Positions 51,596 through 61,765 of a stretch of DNA of 64,000 nt are shown here, piece after piece. This DNA is from CAYWFP01 sp964457365 (GTDB lineage Bacteria > Planctomycetota > SZUA-567): assembly GCA_964457365.1 (NCBI GenBank), contig CAYWFP010000005.1:1-64000 (forward strand). The letters are read 5' to 3'. Position 1 is the first letter of the stretch; each line of letters begins with the position of its first letter. The translations under genes and the position numbers were made by a program. The notes below the pieces were generated by a model that had not been told where the DNA came from, searched no databases, and saw nothing but the letters and a program-made list of their open reading frames with translations.

Positions 51596-52534
51596 ATGCA
51601 CCGCCTCTTCGGCCGCCCCCCCCTGCTCTTTGCGCCGCAGCGCCCCGTCGCCACCCTGGGGATGTTCGACGGCGTGCACCTGGGGCACCGGGCGGTGCTT
51701 GGCGAAACGGTCGACTGGGCGCGCGAACTGCAGGCGCCGGCAGTGGCCGTCACCTTCGACGTCCACCCGCGCACGCTGCTGGCGCCGCGAGAGGTGCCCG
51801 ACACCATCACCTCGCTCGAGCATCGCCTGCAGCATTTCGAAGCGCTCGGCATCGACACCGCCTGTGTACTGCCCTTTACGCCGGAACTGGCGCACCTGAG
51901 CGCCGGAGACTTCGTACAGGCCTACCTCGTCGACTGGCTGCACGTCCAGGCGGTGGCGCTCGGGCATACCGGCCGTTTCGGCAAGGATCAGCGCGGCGAC
52001 ATACATTTTCTGCGCGACCTGGGCCAGCGCCACGGCTTCGCCACCCGCGAGGTCGCCGGCGTCATCGCCTGCGGCCAGCCGGTCAGTTCCACCGCCATCC
52101 GGGATGCCGTGCGGGCGGGGGAGTTGGACTGCGCGGCGGAGATGCTCGGCCGCCCCGTCTCGGTGCTGGGTACGGTGGTGCCGGGCGAAGGCATCGGCCG
52201 CAGCCTGGGCTTTCCCACGCTCAACCTGGATCCGCATCACGAGTTGATTCCGCCGCAAGGGGTGTATGTCACCCGCGTCTGCTGGGGAGAAAACGCCTGG
52301 CAGGCGGTGACCAACATCGGCCACCGGCCCACCGTGGACGCAAGCGGGCCGCGCGATCTGCTGGTGGAGGCGCACCTGCTGGACTGGTCGGGCGATCTGT
52401 ACGGCCAGCACGTGGAGGCGCTCTTCCTGCAGCGCCTGCGCGCCGAGAAGAAGTTCGACTCGCGCGAAGCGCTCAGCGCCCAGATCGCCGCCGACACGGA
52501 GGCCGCGCGGGCGTGGTTCGCGGCTCGCGCCTGA
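51596..52534 (+). CDS. ribF: Bifunctional riboflavin kinase / FAD synthetase
   Basis: 312 aa. N-terminal FMN adenylyltransferase: TLGMFDGVHLGHRAVL, TFDVHP, VSSTAIRDAVRAG. C-terminal flavokinase: GRSLGFPTLNLDP, PPQGVYVTRV, TNIGHRPTVD, LFLQRLRAEKKFDS. It makes FMN and FAD from riboflavin. GAGGAAA precedes ATG 51596; an upstream in-frame start would overlap the preceding gene and lacks homology. Confidence 0.92.
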   Translation: MHRLFGRPPLLFAPQRPVATLGMFDGVHLGHRAVLGETVDWARELQAPAVAVTFDVHPRTLLAPREVPDTITSLEHRLQHFEALGIDTACVLPFTPELAHLSAGDFVQAYLVDWLHVQAVALGHTGRFGKDQRGDIHFLRDLGQRHGFATREVAGVIACGQPVSSTAIRDAVRAGELDCAAEMLGRPVSVLGTVVPGEGIGRSLGFPTLNLDPHHELIPPQGVYVTRVCWGENAWQAVTNIGHRPTVDASGPRDLLVEAHLLDWSGDLYGQHVEALFLQRLRAEKKFDSREALSAQIAADTEAARAWFAARA

Positions 52535-52540
52535 TTCCGC

Positions 52541-52568
52541 TTGCCCCGCCCATGCACTTTTTTATAAT
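52541..52568 (+). promoter_or_regulatory. Promoter of ruvC giving a leaderless transcript
   Basis: TTGCCC (52541-52546), 16-base spacer, TATAAT (52563-52568). The -10 is perfect and ends seven bases before the ruvC ATG, so transcription would start at or next to the start codon. Confidence 0.6.
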
Positions 52569-52575
52569 GCCGCGT

Positions 52576-53139
52576 ATGAACGACGAGACCGCGCCGTCCC
52601 AGCGCCGCATCCTCGGCATCGATCCGGGCACCCGCCGCGTCGGCTGGGGCGTGGTCGAGGAGGAGGCCGACTCATTACGCTATGTCGCCTCGGGGACGGT
52701 CAAGGCCGACGGCGACGATTTCGGCGCGCGCCTCGTGGCCATCCACCGGGCGCTGCAGGCGGCCATCGAGGAGCACAAGCCCGCTGTCGCCGCGGTGGAA
52801 TCGGTCTTCGCCGGCGACAACGTCAAGACCGCCATCGCCATCGGCGAAGGGCGCGGCGTGGCCGTACTCTCCGCGGCCGAGGCGAACCTCGAGGTGGTCG
52901 GCTACGAACCCGCGATCGTCAAGCGCGCGGTAACCGGTTCGGGCCGGGCCAGCAAGGAGCAGGTGCTGCAGATGGTCCGGGTGCTGCTGGCCCTGCCGGA
53001 GATTCCGGCCACCGATCACGAGGCCGACGCGCTGGCGCTGGCCATCACCCACAGCCGCCGCGACCAGATCGCCAAGCTCTCGCTTCCGCGCACGGCCAAA
53101 CAGCGCGGCCCGGGCGGCATGCGGCGGCGGCGGCGATAG
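52576..53139 (+). CDS. ruvC: Holliday junction resolvase RuvC
   Basis: 187 aa. The first catalytic Asp is in LGIDPGTRRVGWGV. The second is the Glu in AAVESVFAGDN. The third acidic cluster is in DHEADALALAITH. It cuts four-way DNA junctions as part of RuvABC; ruvA and ruvB are not adjacent. An Arg-rich C-terminal tail (GGMRRRRR) is present. No ribosome site precedes ATG 52576; a TATAAT seven bases upstream suggests leaderless initiation. Confidence 0.92.
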   Translation: MNDETAPSQRRILGIDPGTRRVGWGVVEEEADSLRYVASGTVKADGDDFGARLVAIHRALQAAIEEHKPAVAAVESVFAGDNVKTAIAIGEGRGVAVLSAAEANLEVVGYEPAIVKRAVTGSGRASKEQVLQMVRVLLALPEIPATDHEADALALAITHSRRDQIAKLSLPRTAKQRGPGGMRRRRR

Positions 53140-53160
53140 AACGCTTTCAGCAGCGCCAAC

Positions 53161-53187
53161 AAAAACGCCCCCTCATGCCGAGGGGGC
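53161..53187 (-). terminator. Terminator of the Gfo/Idh gene
   Basis: Perfect 8-base stem GCCCCCTC / GAGGGGGC with 5-base loop. On the minus strand it is followed by GTTTTT. It lies 28 bases beyond the oxidoreductase stop and also faces the end of ruvC. Confidence 0.8.
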
Positions 53188-53214
53188 TTCGCGGTCTGGT
53201 TCACCGGTGCAGGC

Positions 53215-54363
53215 TTACTGCGCCTCGACCTGTTCGCGGACGTCTTCCTTGACGTAGGTCGAATTCTCGATCTTCTCGTTGAGAAGCTGCTCGAAGCGGT
53301 TCTCGTCGAGGGGGATATCCGTCCAGTCGTCGGTCCAGGCCGACATCAGCATGGCGTTGCCGAGCGTCAGCCCGCGGATGCCGTCGACACCGGGGACGAA
53401 GAGCTCTTCCTTGCCGAGGATCGCGTTCGTGAAGTTGCGCAGGATGCCCGCGTGTTCGGGAGAGTCTCCCCAACAGGGAATCTGGCAGTCCCAGGTCTCG
53501 GGCGTGGCGAAGCCGCCCGGATGGGTCTTGCAGAATTCCGAGACGTTCTGACGCGTACGCAGCAGCCGTACCTGGCCGTGCTCATAGACGAGCATGCCCT
53601 GGTCGCCGCAGATCTCGAGGCGGTTGGTTCCCGGAGCCTCGCCGGTGGAGGTGATGAAGGTGCCGGTGGCGCCGTTCTCGTACTCCATGTACGCGGTCAC
53701 CTCGTCCTCGACCTCGATGTTGTGGTACTTGCCGAAGTGGCAGAAGGCGCGGACGCGCGTGGGCAGCCCGCAGAACCACTGCAACAGGTCGAGCTGGTGC
53801 GGGCACTGGTTGATCAGGACGCCGCCGCCCTCGCCTTTCCAGCTCGCGCGCCAGCCGCCGGAGGCGTAGTAGCTCTCGGTGCGGAACCAGGCGGTGATGC
53901 TCCAGCAGATCCGCCGGATCTCGCCGACCTCGCCGGCCTGCAGCAGGTCGTGGATCTTCTTGTGCCGCGGGTTCATGCGCTGGTTGAACATCAGCCCGAA
54001 GAGTTTGTCCGACTTCTCGGCCACCGCGTTCATCTCGCGGACGGCCTTGGTGAAGACGCCGGCGGGCTTCTCGCACATCACGTGCAGCCCCGCCTGCAGC
54101 GCCTTGATCGTCAGCGGCGGGTGGTCGTAGTGCGGGGTGGCGACGATGACCGCGTCCACCTCGCCCGAGGTGAACATCGCCTCGGCGTTGTCGAACCGCC
54201 TCACCTTGTCGCCGAATTCATTCTCCGCCCATTCCAGCCGCTTGGGATTGGTATCGCAGACCGCGCCGAGCACCGCGCCGTCGATATTCTTGTTGAAAAA
54301 CTGCCTGGCGTGACTCGTCCCCATGTTGCCCACGCCGATTACGCCGTAGCGAACCGCATCCAC
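53215..54363 (-). CDS. Gfo/Idh/MocA-family oxidoreductase
   Basis: 382 aa. N-terminal Rossmann fold GVIGVGNMGTSHARQF, then DAVIVATPHYDH and the catalytic-site motif CEKPAG with Lys. C-terminal GFO_IDH_MocA_C-type domain has GGGVLINQCPHQLDLLQWFCG with the conserved His, then RLEICGDQGML. It oxidises or epimerises a sugar or cyclitol with NAD(P). The substrate cannot be read. Such genes are highly multiplied in polysaccharide-degrading Planctomycetota and Lentisphaerota. Monocistronic. Confidence 0.85.
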   Translation of the reverse strand: MDAVRYGVIGVGNMGTSHARQFFNKNIDGAVLGAVCDTNPKRLEWAENEFGDKVRRFDNAEAMFTSGEVDAVIVATPHYDHPPLTIKALQAGLHVMCEKPAGVFTKAVREMNAVAEKSDKLFGLMFNQRMNPRHKKIHDLLQAGEVGEIRRICWSITAWFRTESYYASGGWRASWKGEGGGVLINQCPHQLDLLQWFCGLPTRVRAFCHFGKYHNIEVEDEVTAYMEYENGATGTFITSTGEAPGTNRLEICGDQGMLVYEHGQVRLLRTRQNVSEFCKTHPGGFATPETWDCQIPCWGDSPEHAGILRNFTNAILGKEELFVPGVDGIRGLTLGNAMLMSAWTDDWTDIPLDENRFEQLLNEKIENSTYVKEDVREQVEAQ

Positions 54364-54555
54364 AACCGTCTCCTTTTCGAAGTATTCGAAACATTCTCAA
54401 CGATTGGCATCGTAGCGAGAGCCGCGCATTTTTGCAACGCGGGAAACCGCATTTCCGGCCGGCGGGGGAGATTTCGCGATTTCAGTCCAGAGCCGACGTG
54501 CGTTCCGCCGATATATTCTAAAAGTTCTTTCCCTAGCAAATACGGGAGGTTCCCC

Positions 54556-55071
54556 ATGCGTTGCCGCCTCGGCCTGATCGTTCTGCCCGCGATATTTCTG
54601 GTCGCCGCCTGCCGCCCCGCCCAGGAAGCCGGGATCCGCTGGGGAAACCGCACCCCGGTCAATCCGGCCGCGCCAGCGGGCGAACGGGCCGTGCGCCTCA
54701 ACGTCCAGTTCCCCGACATTCCTGTCCCGCGCGGCTTCAGCCTGCAGCGCGACAAAAGCTTCAGCTACCAGGGCTCGACCTTCCGTTTCGGGCATCTGCG
54801 CTACGAAGGCGTCTGGACTGCCTTTTACACGCGCCTCTGGTATCAGGAACAGATGGCCGCCTCGGACTGGGACATTCTCGATACCAAGGTGCATGACCAA
54901 TATCACGTAACCCTCTATTTGCGCAAGGGTCGCGAGACGTGCGAGATCGAGATCCAGGCTCTCGAGAGCGTGCTGCGCGTGGATATCGACATACGAACCC
55001 TTCGGAACCTCCCGGCCGAAAACAACGAGAATACCTCTTCCGTCGAGGAAGTTCCGGACGAATCTGCTTGA
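54556..55071 (+). CDS. Lipoprotein of unknown function with PVPxGF-type domain
   Basis: 171 aa with GGGAGG before ATG 54556. Signal peptide with lipobox LVAAC (lipidated Cys about 19). The mature domain reads FPDIPVPRGFSLQRDKSF, FGHLRYEGVWTAFYTRLWYQEQM and SDWDILDTK, a pattern seen in many short bacterial lipoproteins (VPVPxGF ... MxxxGW). Their role is unknown. An acidic, Ser-rich tail follows. Divergent from the Gfo/Idh gene. Confidence 0.75.
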   Translation: MRCRLGLIVLPAIFLVAACRPAQEAGIRWGNRTPVNPAAPAGERAVRLNVQFPDIPVPRGFSLQRDKSFSYQGSTFRFGHLRYEGVWTAFYTRLWYQEQMAASDWDILDTKVHDQYHVTLYLRKGRETCEIEIQALESVLRVDIDIRTLRNLPAENNENTSSVEEVPDESA

Positions 55072-55149
55072 CCTGGACGGCATCAGCCTTACAATCCCCT
55101 GCGAAATACCCGCATGAGCCTTGTGAAGCACCCCGTGTTTTGCTATAAG
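55068..55149 (+). promoter_or_regulatory. Two tandem promoters upstream of the arginase-fold gene
   Basis: P1: TTGACC (55068-55073), 16-base spacer, TACAAT (55090-55095). P2: TTGTGA (55121-55126), 17-base spacer, TATAAG (55144-55149). Both are near-consensus. P1 overlaps the stop of the previous gene. Confidence 0.6.
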
Positions 55150-55216
55150 TAATTCTTTACGTTTCTTTCCGGACCCGTCCGGGAAGCGTTTTTCAATTCC
55201 AGAGAGGAGCCACTCG

Positions 55217-56134
55217 ATGGCAGAGACACCCGGTTTTCTTGGCTATGAGAGCGTGCCGCTCGAAGCCGCCCTGTTCTCGGTAATCCCCGCGCCGTACGAG
55301 GCCACGTCCACCTACATCGGCGGTCAGGGAAACGCGCCGGATGCGATTTTCGACGCGTCCTTCCACGTCGAGGAACACGACGAGGAACTGGGCGTCAGCG
55401 TGATCGAGAAAGGCGTCCACTATCTGCCATTGGATCAGGCCCCGCGCGACGAGGGGGTCGAAGGCTGGGTCAAGGCCAACGTCATCAACGCCCTGGACAA
55501 GGTCGCCGTTCCGGTCGTTATCGGCGGCGAGGGCACCGTGACGCTGTGGGCCGCCGGTGCGCTGGTGGAACGGACGGACGAGTTGAGCCTCCTCCATATC
55601 GACGCGCACGCGGATCTGGCCGAAGCCGAGACCGAGTCGCATCGCACCGTCATGCGACGAATCCTCGACCTCACGCCAAGGCCCCACGTCTGCCAGGTCG
55701 GCGTCCGGAGCCTATCGAGCCAGGAACTCAACCGCATCGTCGATCAGGACGGGCCGCTCGGGTGCTGGTTCATGTCCGACATCAATCTCGCCGACGATGA
55801 GTTATGGCACGAGGACGTGATCGAAGAGCTGCGCAGCCCCGTCTACGTCAGTATCGACCTCTCGGCGTTCGATCCCTCGGTGGTGCCGGCGGTGAGCAAT
55901 CCCGAACCGGGCGGGCTGTACTGGTGGCCGATGCTGCGCTTGCTGAAGAAAGTGGCCAACCGCCGGCGCATCGCCGGGTTCGACATCGTCGAGCTCTGCC
56001 CGCGCGAAGGCGACGTGGTCAGCGACTTCACCGCCGCGCGATTGGTCTATAAGCTGATGAGCTATATCTACACCAGCAACAAGATGCTGCCCAAACCGGA
56101 GATGCCCGAAGAAGAAGAAGACGCGACGGAATAA
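55217..56134 (+). CDS. Arginase/agmatinase-fold protein with altered metal ligands
   Basis: 305 aa, ureohydrolase superfamily. The central HIDAHADL keeps three ligands and SHRT keeps the active-site His. But GGDHS is GGEGT, losing the first metal His, and the DxD pair is D-L-S in YVSIDLSAFDPS, losing one Asp. In arginase these are one ligand of each Mn. PEPGGL and FDIVELCPREG remain. The product may bind one metal or none and may not hydrolyse guanidines. GAGAGGAG precedes ATG 55217. Monocistronic between two promoters and a strong terminator, so well expressed. Confidence 0.8.
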   Translation: MAETPGFLGYESVPLEAALFSVIPAPYEATSTYIGGQGNAPDAIFDASFHVEEHDEELGVSVIEKGVHYLPLDQAPRDEGVEGWVKANVINALDKVAVPVVIGGEGTVTLWAAGALVERTDELSLLHIDAHADLAEAETESHRTVMRRILDLTPRPHVCQVGVRSLSSQELNRIVDQDGPLGCWFMSDINLADDELWHEDVIEELRSPVYVSIDLSAFDPSVVPAVSNPEPGGLYWWPMLRLLKKVANRRRIAGFDIVELCPREGDVVSDFTAARLVYKLMSYIYTSNKMLPKPEMPEEEEDATE

Positions 56135-56156
56135 CATCCCGCGCATCAAGACGTTA

Positions 56157-56191
56157 CAGGGGGACGCTCGCGAGCGGCCCCCTGTTTTTTT
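56157..56191 (+). terminator. Intrinsic terminator after the arginase-fold gene
   Basis: CAGGGGG / CCCCCTG outer stem with an inner GCTCGCGAGC hairpin, followed by seven T (56185-56191). Confidence 0.92.
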
Positions 56192-56396
56192 CGCCTGACG
56201 TCAACCAAATCGGTTTCACCGCGGACCTAACAGTCCTTTACTTTTCCCTCTCTCTGCGGATATACCTATTAGCGCTTGGCTTGACGCGATTTGCATCTAT
56301 TCCTGTCATCGGCTATGGTTGTAGGTGAACAGGGGATTTGACGCGGCCGAGGCATCGGTGTCATGCACTTGACGCAACCTTTGCGGAGGGTTTCTC

Positions 56397-57383
56397 ATCG
56401 ACGATCCCCCCCCCAATGACACGACGCTTGTTCCCTATTCGCGCCAGGCCGAATTGAAACAGGCGGCGCACAGGGTCAACGAGCGCAGTTGCCTGAGCAA
56501 GGAGCGGCGCGAAATCTTCGCGCGCATGATCATGTCCGGGCGCATGGCCGTGCACGTGGTTCCGGACCTGATGGAGGCGTTCGCGCGCGGGGATACGCGT
56601 CTGCGCATGGAGATCCTCGAATTGATCCAGAGCCTGCAGAAACAGGGGCACGACCTTTCCTCCTGCGCGCAGACCATCGGCAAACAACTCAATACCGGCG
56701 ACGACGAGATCCGCGAACAAATCACCGAGATCCTGGTCGATATGGGCACGGCCGCGCGCGGCGCGCTTCTCGACGCGATGGGCTGTACGCGTCACGCCCG
56801 CCGCGAGGTGCGCCTCGCGGCGGTCAAGGTCATCGGCGCGGTCGGACACGAAGGCGGCTCCAACGCGATCAAGCGCCTGCAAACGGTGGCCGGCCAGACG
56901 CCGGACAAGGACGGCGAGATGCACGAAGCGATCCAACTCGCCATGAACAACGTCCGCGCCAGCCTGCCGACGTCGGCCGTCGAAACGCGCGCCATCGAAC
57001 GTAGCGGCGTGTCGCCACCGCCGCGCAAACCCGTCGGCCTCGGCGCCAGTAACGTGCAGGAGATTCTCAAAGCCATCCAGAAAGTCTCCTCTACGCTGCC
57101 GGAGGAGAGCAAGATCGCGCCCATGACCCGCGCGCTGAAGAAGGTCCCTGCGGCCGCGCGCATCAAGGCGCTTTTTCTGGCCCTCAAGTCCGAGCACGCG
57201 GCGGTGCGGGCCACGGCCGCGCGCTTTCTCTGCCACTTCTCGCGCGAATCGGTGCCGTACATGAAGCACCTGAAGCACGCTTTGGCACGCGAGAAAGACC
57301 CCTACGCCAAAGGCAACATCGCCGATGCGATCAACGTCATCGAACTCGAGGACGAAACCCACGCCACCGACAAGACCGCGTGA
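56397..57383 (+). CDS. HEAT-like repeat protein
   Basis: About 328 codons. The product is built of helical repeats (VPDLMEAFARGDTRLRMEILELIQSLQ begins one unit; REVRLAAVKVIGAVGHEGGSNAIKRL; AAVRATAARFLCHFSRESVPYMK), typical of HEAT scaffolds that bind proteins. A Pro-rich linker lies near the middle. The start is problematic: GGAGGG at 56385-56390 points to ATC at 56397, from which the frame reads DDPPPNDTT onward, whereas the first usable codon is TTG 56454 with only a weak site. An AUC start or a base error (ATG) is suspected. No partner is suggested by neighbours. Confidence 0.65.
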   Translation: MDDPPPNDTTLVPYSRQAELKQAAHRVNERSCLSKERREIFARMIMSGRMAVHVVPDLMEAFARGDTRLRMEILELIQSLQKQGHDLSSCAQTIGKQLNTGDDEIREQITEILVDMGTAARGALLDAMGCTRHARREVRLAAVKVIGAVGHEGGSNAIKRLQTVAGQTPDKDGEMHEAIQLAMNNVRASLPTSAVETRAIERSGVSPPPRKPVGLGASNVQEILKAIQKVSSTLPEESKIAPMTRALKKVPAAARIKALFLALKSEHAAVRATAARFLCHFSRESVPYMKHLKHALAREKDPYAKGNIADAINVIELEDETHATDKTA

Positions 57384-57450
57384 GATGCCGTTGCCGAAAC
57401 GCCGCACTTATCGTATACCCTTCCCGGGAAAGCCAGAGAAAGGAGCACGC

Positions 57451-57882
57451 ATGGCCACGTATCGCGATGTCGATCACTCGCATTACCTGATGGGACGCCT
57501 GGGACACGGCCTGGACCTGCTGGAAGAACTGACCGCCGTCGCCGCGGGGCAGAATCTCACCCTGGGGCGCCTGGAGGTACTCGGCGCGGTCCAGCGCGCG
57601 CGGCTGGGCTATTACGATCAGGGCACCCACGAATACAAGGCGATCGAACTGCACCAGCCGATGGAGATCACCTGCTGCCTCGGCAACGTTTCGCTGCGCG
57701 CCGGCAAACCGATCGTCCACGCGCACCTGACCCTCGCCGACGAAAGAGGCCGCGCCTACGGCGGACACCTCATGACCGGCACCATCCTCTTCGCCGCCGA
57801 ATTCGTGCTGCAGGCGTTGAAGGGCCCCGAACTCGTCCGCGGCCACGACGAGACCACGGGCCTGCCGTTGTGGGAGATGTGA
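57451..57882 (+). CDS. PPC/DUF296-domain protein
   Basis: 143 aa from ATG 57451 with AAAGGAG upstream. Most of the chain is a PPC (DUF296) domain: LGRLEVLGAVQRARLGYYD, HQPMEITCCLGNVSLRAGKPIVHAHLTLA, GRAYGGHLMTGTILFAAEF, ending LPLWEM. It forms trimers; in plants it is fused to AT-hooks. Bacterial members are single-domain and of uncertain role, some metal-binding through the paired His (VHAHL, GGHL), which are present here. Between the HEAT gene and lysS. Confidence 0.82.
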   Translation: MATYRDVDHSHYLMGRLGHGLDLLEELTAVAAGQNLTLGRLEVLGAVQRARLGYYDQGTHEYKAIELHQPMEITCCLGNVSLRAGKPIVHAHLTLADERGRAYGGHLMTGTILFAAEFVLQALKGPELVRGHDETTGLPLWEM

Positions 57883-57999
57883 GATGGGCGACCGTGAACA
57901 GGAAACATTCGCTAATACTTCTCCCCGCATTGACGCCCCGCCTTCTTATCGGTATCCTCGGATCTTTCATCGACGACATGAAGAAGCGAGGTCGCAGAC

Positions 58000-59508
<1,509 letters not shown>

Positions 59509-59546
59509 CCGCGGCCGGTGCACGATAAATTTCCCGCCGATTTATA

Positions 59547-59576
59547 TTGGAGCATAACCCGCGCGGCCTTTATAAT
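59547..59576 (+). promoter_or_regulatory. Candidate promoter of the large exported protein
   Basis: TTGGAG (59547-59552), 18-base spacer, TATAAT (59571-59576). The -10 is perfect. A leader of about 125 bases would precede ATG 59707. Confidence 0.5.
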
Positions 59577-59706
59577 AAATCCCGTAAGTCAGGCTGCGGG
59601 CACTCTGCTTGAACCTGTAACCATATCGTCGTGCCTAGCGTAACCATTGGGGGGATCGAGATTCCGTCCCGGATTCAGCCGCGTCCACAACTGGAGAGGA
59701 GAGACC

Positions 59707-61623
59707 ATGTCGTTCTTGTATAAGAGGTTACGCCTTGCCATCCTGCCCTTGTTGCTGTTTGCGTCCGCCGCCGGCGCTGCGGAGTACCTGCTGCCCGGCG
59801 ATATCGTGATTCACGTGCAGACGCAGAATTATCAACGATTTCTCTCCGAAGTGCAGAAAACCGGCCTTGCCGCCACCCGCGGCACCCCCAACGCGGCGTT
59901 CTTCCAGCCGGGAATGCTCGCGACGCAGTTGACGCAGATGGCCGGACTGCCGCCCGGTTTCATCGCCAAGGACCAGCCGCTGCATTTCGTCGTCTCCTTT
60001 CCCAAGACCGGCGCGGGCCAGCCGGTAGCGGGCCTTCTGCTGCATGTGGGCGAGCTTCTGAGCAAGATCGACAACATGAAGAAGATGGGGCTGGAAATTC
60101 CGGCGCCGCAGGACGGCGTCTTTCAGCTACAGACCCCTTTTCTCGGCAAGCTCTTCCTCGTCGATGCCGGCCATGGCCGCGCCGCCGTATCCTCTTCCGC
60201 CGCGACTGCCGGCCAGTTGGCCGCGGCGGTGCTGAACTGGACGCCGGCGAATCTTCCCGCCGGCATCGACGCTCCGTCGCTGGTAACGGCAATCGACCTG
60301 CAGAAACTGGTCGACCGCTCGCCGCAGGATTGGACCGCCACGTTGAACCGGAGCGCCGCGGGCATCCCGCTGCCGAAGGACTTTCCTTTCACAATGCCGG
60401 CGATGACTAAGTTCATCGGCACGATCGGGCGCGACCTGGCCGAACAGGCCGACCACGCCGAGACGGCGCTCTTCCTCGGCGGCGACCGCATTAAAACGAA
60501 GTGCTCGCTGACCCCGCTGGCCGATACCAAAATGCAGCAGGCCGGCCTGCTGGCGGCGAACGAGACGAACGACGGCGCGTTGATGCGCAAACTGCCCGCC
60601 GGCGGACTGCTCTACACGTCAGCCAACGTCCCGCCGGCACTCGTTGAAATCGTCAACGCCCCCTTGCTGGCGGCGTTGAAGACGATGGCCGAGGAATCGG
60701 AGCAGCCGGATGTCGTGACGGCCGTGGAGAAGCTGCGGATCATCAACGACTTGACCGCCGGCGATATGGCCCAGGCCCAGTACGCCGCCGAAGACGGCCG
60801 CTCGCTGATGCAACTGGCGCTGGTCGAGACGACTGATGGTGCGACCTACAAGACCGCCTTCAGCGATATCTGGGGTGTCTTCGGCATGTTCCTGGACAGT
60901 ATGTTCGTCAATTTCAAGGTCCCGCTCACCATCACGCCGCAGGTGGTCGAGAAGGCAGGTATCATCGAGGAGGTGCCCTACGGCCGACTCGGCTTCACCA
61001 TGGAGGTGCCGCCGGAGACCATACAGCAAGTTCCGCAAATGGCGATGATCACCCCCATGCTCGACCGGCTGAACCAGCAGATGACTTACAACGTCGGCGC
61101 GTTGGACAACATCGTGGTCATGGTCAACGGCATGATTCGGGACGAGGTATTCGCCAAGGCCGTCAAAAATTACCGCGCGGCGGTGAACCGGATCGAGAGC
61201 GACGCGGTCTTCATGCAACGCTTCAACGAAACCGAACACAAGCAACTCGGCTACACCTGGTTCGATTTCCTCGCCCTGATCCGCGCGCAGACGGCGTTAC
61301 GGGAGATCCCTTTCCTCCAAGAGGTAACCAACGCCAAACTGGCCAGTATGGATGCCGCGCCCCAAACCGCCCATCAACCGTCCATTCTCACATACGGCGC
61401 CGGAAAGGAAGAGGACCAGGGCGATATGATCCTCGTCCTCGACATGCCGATCGAACCGCTCAACGAGTACGTCAAGGCGGAGATGAAAGGCATCCAGGTC
61501 ATGCGCCAGAGACAACAAGAGTTGATGCAGAAGCGCATGGAGGAGATGAAGCCCGAAACGACACCGGAACCGCGGGAAGAAGAAAAACCGGAGCCGCCCG
61601 TCGACGGTGGCGTCACGTTCTGA
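59707..61623 (+). CDS. Large exported protein of unknown function
   Basis: 638 aa from ATG 59707 (GGAGAGGAG upstream). A signal peptide (LAILPLLLFASAAGAAEY) with an ASA/GAA cleavage site directs it to the periplasm. The mature chain starts YLLPGDIVIHVQTQNYQRFLSEVQK and has alternating beta and helical stretches, with repeated references to small substrate-like loops but no catalytic motif recognised. A long acidic, Pro/Glu-rich tail ends it (ETTPEPREEEKPEPPVDGG). Some resemblance in style to DUF3352-type bacterial exported proteins, not firm. Own promoter and terminator. Confidence 0.7.
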   Translation: MSFLYKRLRLAILPLLLFASAAGAAEYLLPGDIVIHVQTQNYQRFLSEVQKTGLAATRGTPNAAFFQPGMLATQLTQMAGLPPGFIAKDQPLHFVVSFPKTGAGQPVAGLLLHVGELLSKIDNMKKMGLEIPAPQDGVFQLQTPFLGKLFLVDAGHGRAAVSSSAATAGQLAAAVLNWTPANLPAGIDAPSLVTAIDLQKLVDRSPQDWTATLNRSAAGIPLPKDFPFTMPAMTKFIGTIGRDLAEQADHAETALFLGGDRIKTKCSLTPLADTKMQQAGLLAANETNDGALMRKLPAGGLLYTSANVPPALVEIVNAPLLAALKTMAEESEQPDVVTAVEKLRIINDLTAGDMAQAQYAAEDGRSLMQLALVETTDGATYKTAFSDIWGVFGMFLDSMFVNFKVPLTITPQVVEKAGIIEEVPYGRLGFTMEVPPETIQQVPQMAMITPMLDRLNQQMTYNVGALDNIVVMVNGMIRDEVFAKAVKNYRAAVNRIESDAVFMQRFNETEHKQLGYTWFDFLALIRAQTALREIPFLQEVTNAKLASMDAAPQTAHQPSILTYGAGKEEDQGDMILVLDMPIEPLNEYVKAEMKGIQVMRQRQQELMQKRMEEMKPETTPEPREEEKPEPPVDGGVTF

Positions 61624-61706
61624 AAGCGCGCCGGATCGGCACGCGCGCGATGCGGCCGCATCATCGGGATCCTTCGCTCTTTCGCACGAAGAACCATGTC
61701 AGACAC

Positions 61707-61730
61707 GCCCCGGTCCGCCGGGGCTTTTTT
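61707..61730 (+). terminator. Intrinsic terminator after the exported-protein gene
   Basis: GCCCCGG / CCGGGGC stem, TCCG loop, six T. Confidence 0.9.
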
Positions 61731-61731
61731 C

Positions 61732-61759
61732 TTCACTCCCCCGCCCCCGGGGTTATGAT
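61732..61759 (+). promoter_or_regulatory. Candidate promoter of the glycosyltransferase, leaderless
   Basis: TTCACT (61732-61737), 16-base spacer, TATGAT (61754-61759). The -10 ends six bases before ATG 61766, and no ribosome site is present. Confidence 0.45.
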
Positions 61760-61765
61760 ACCGTC

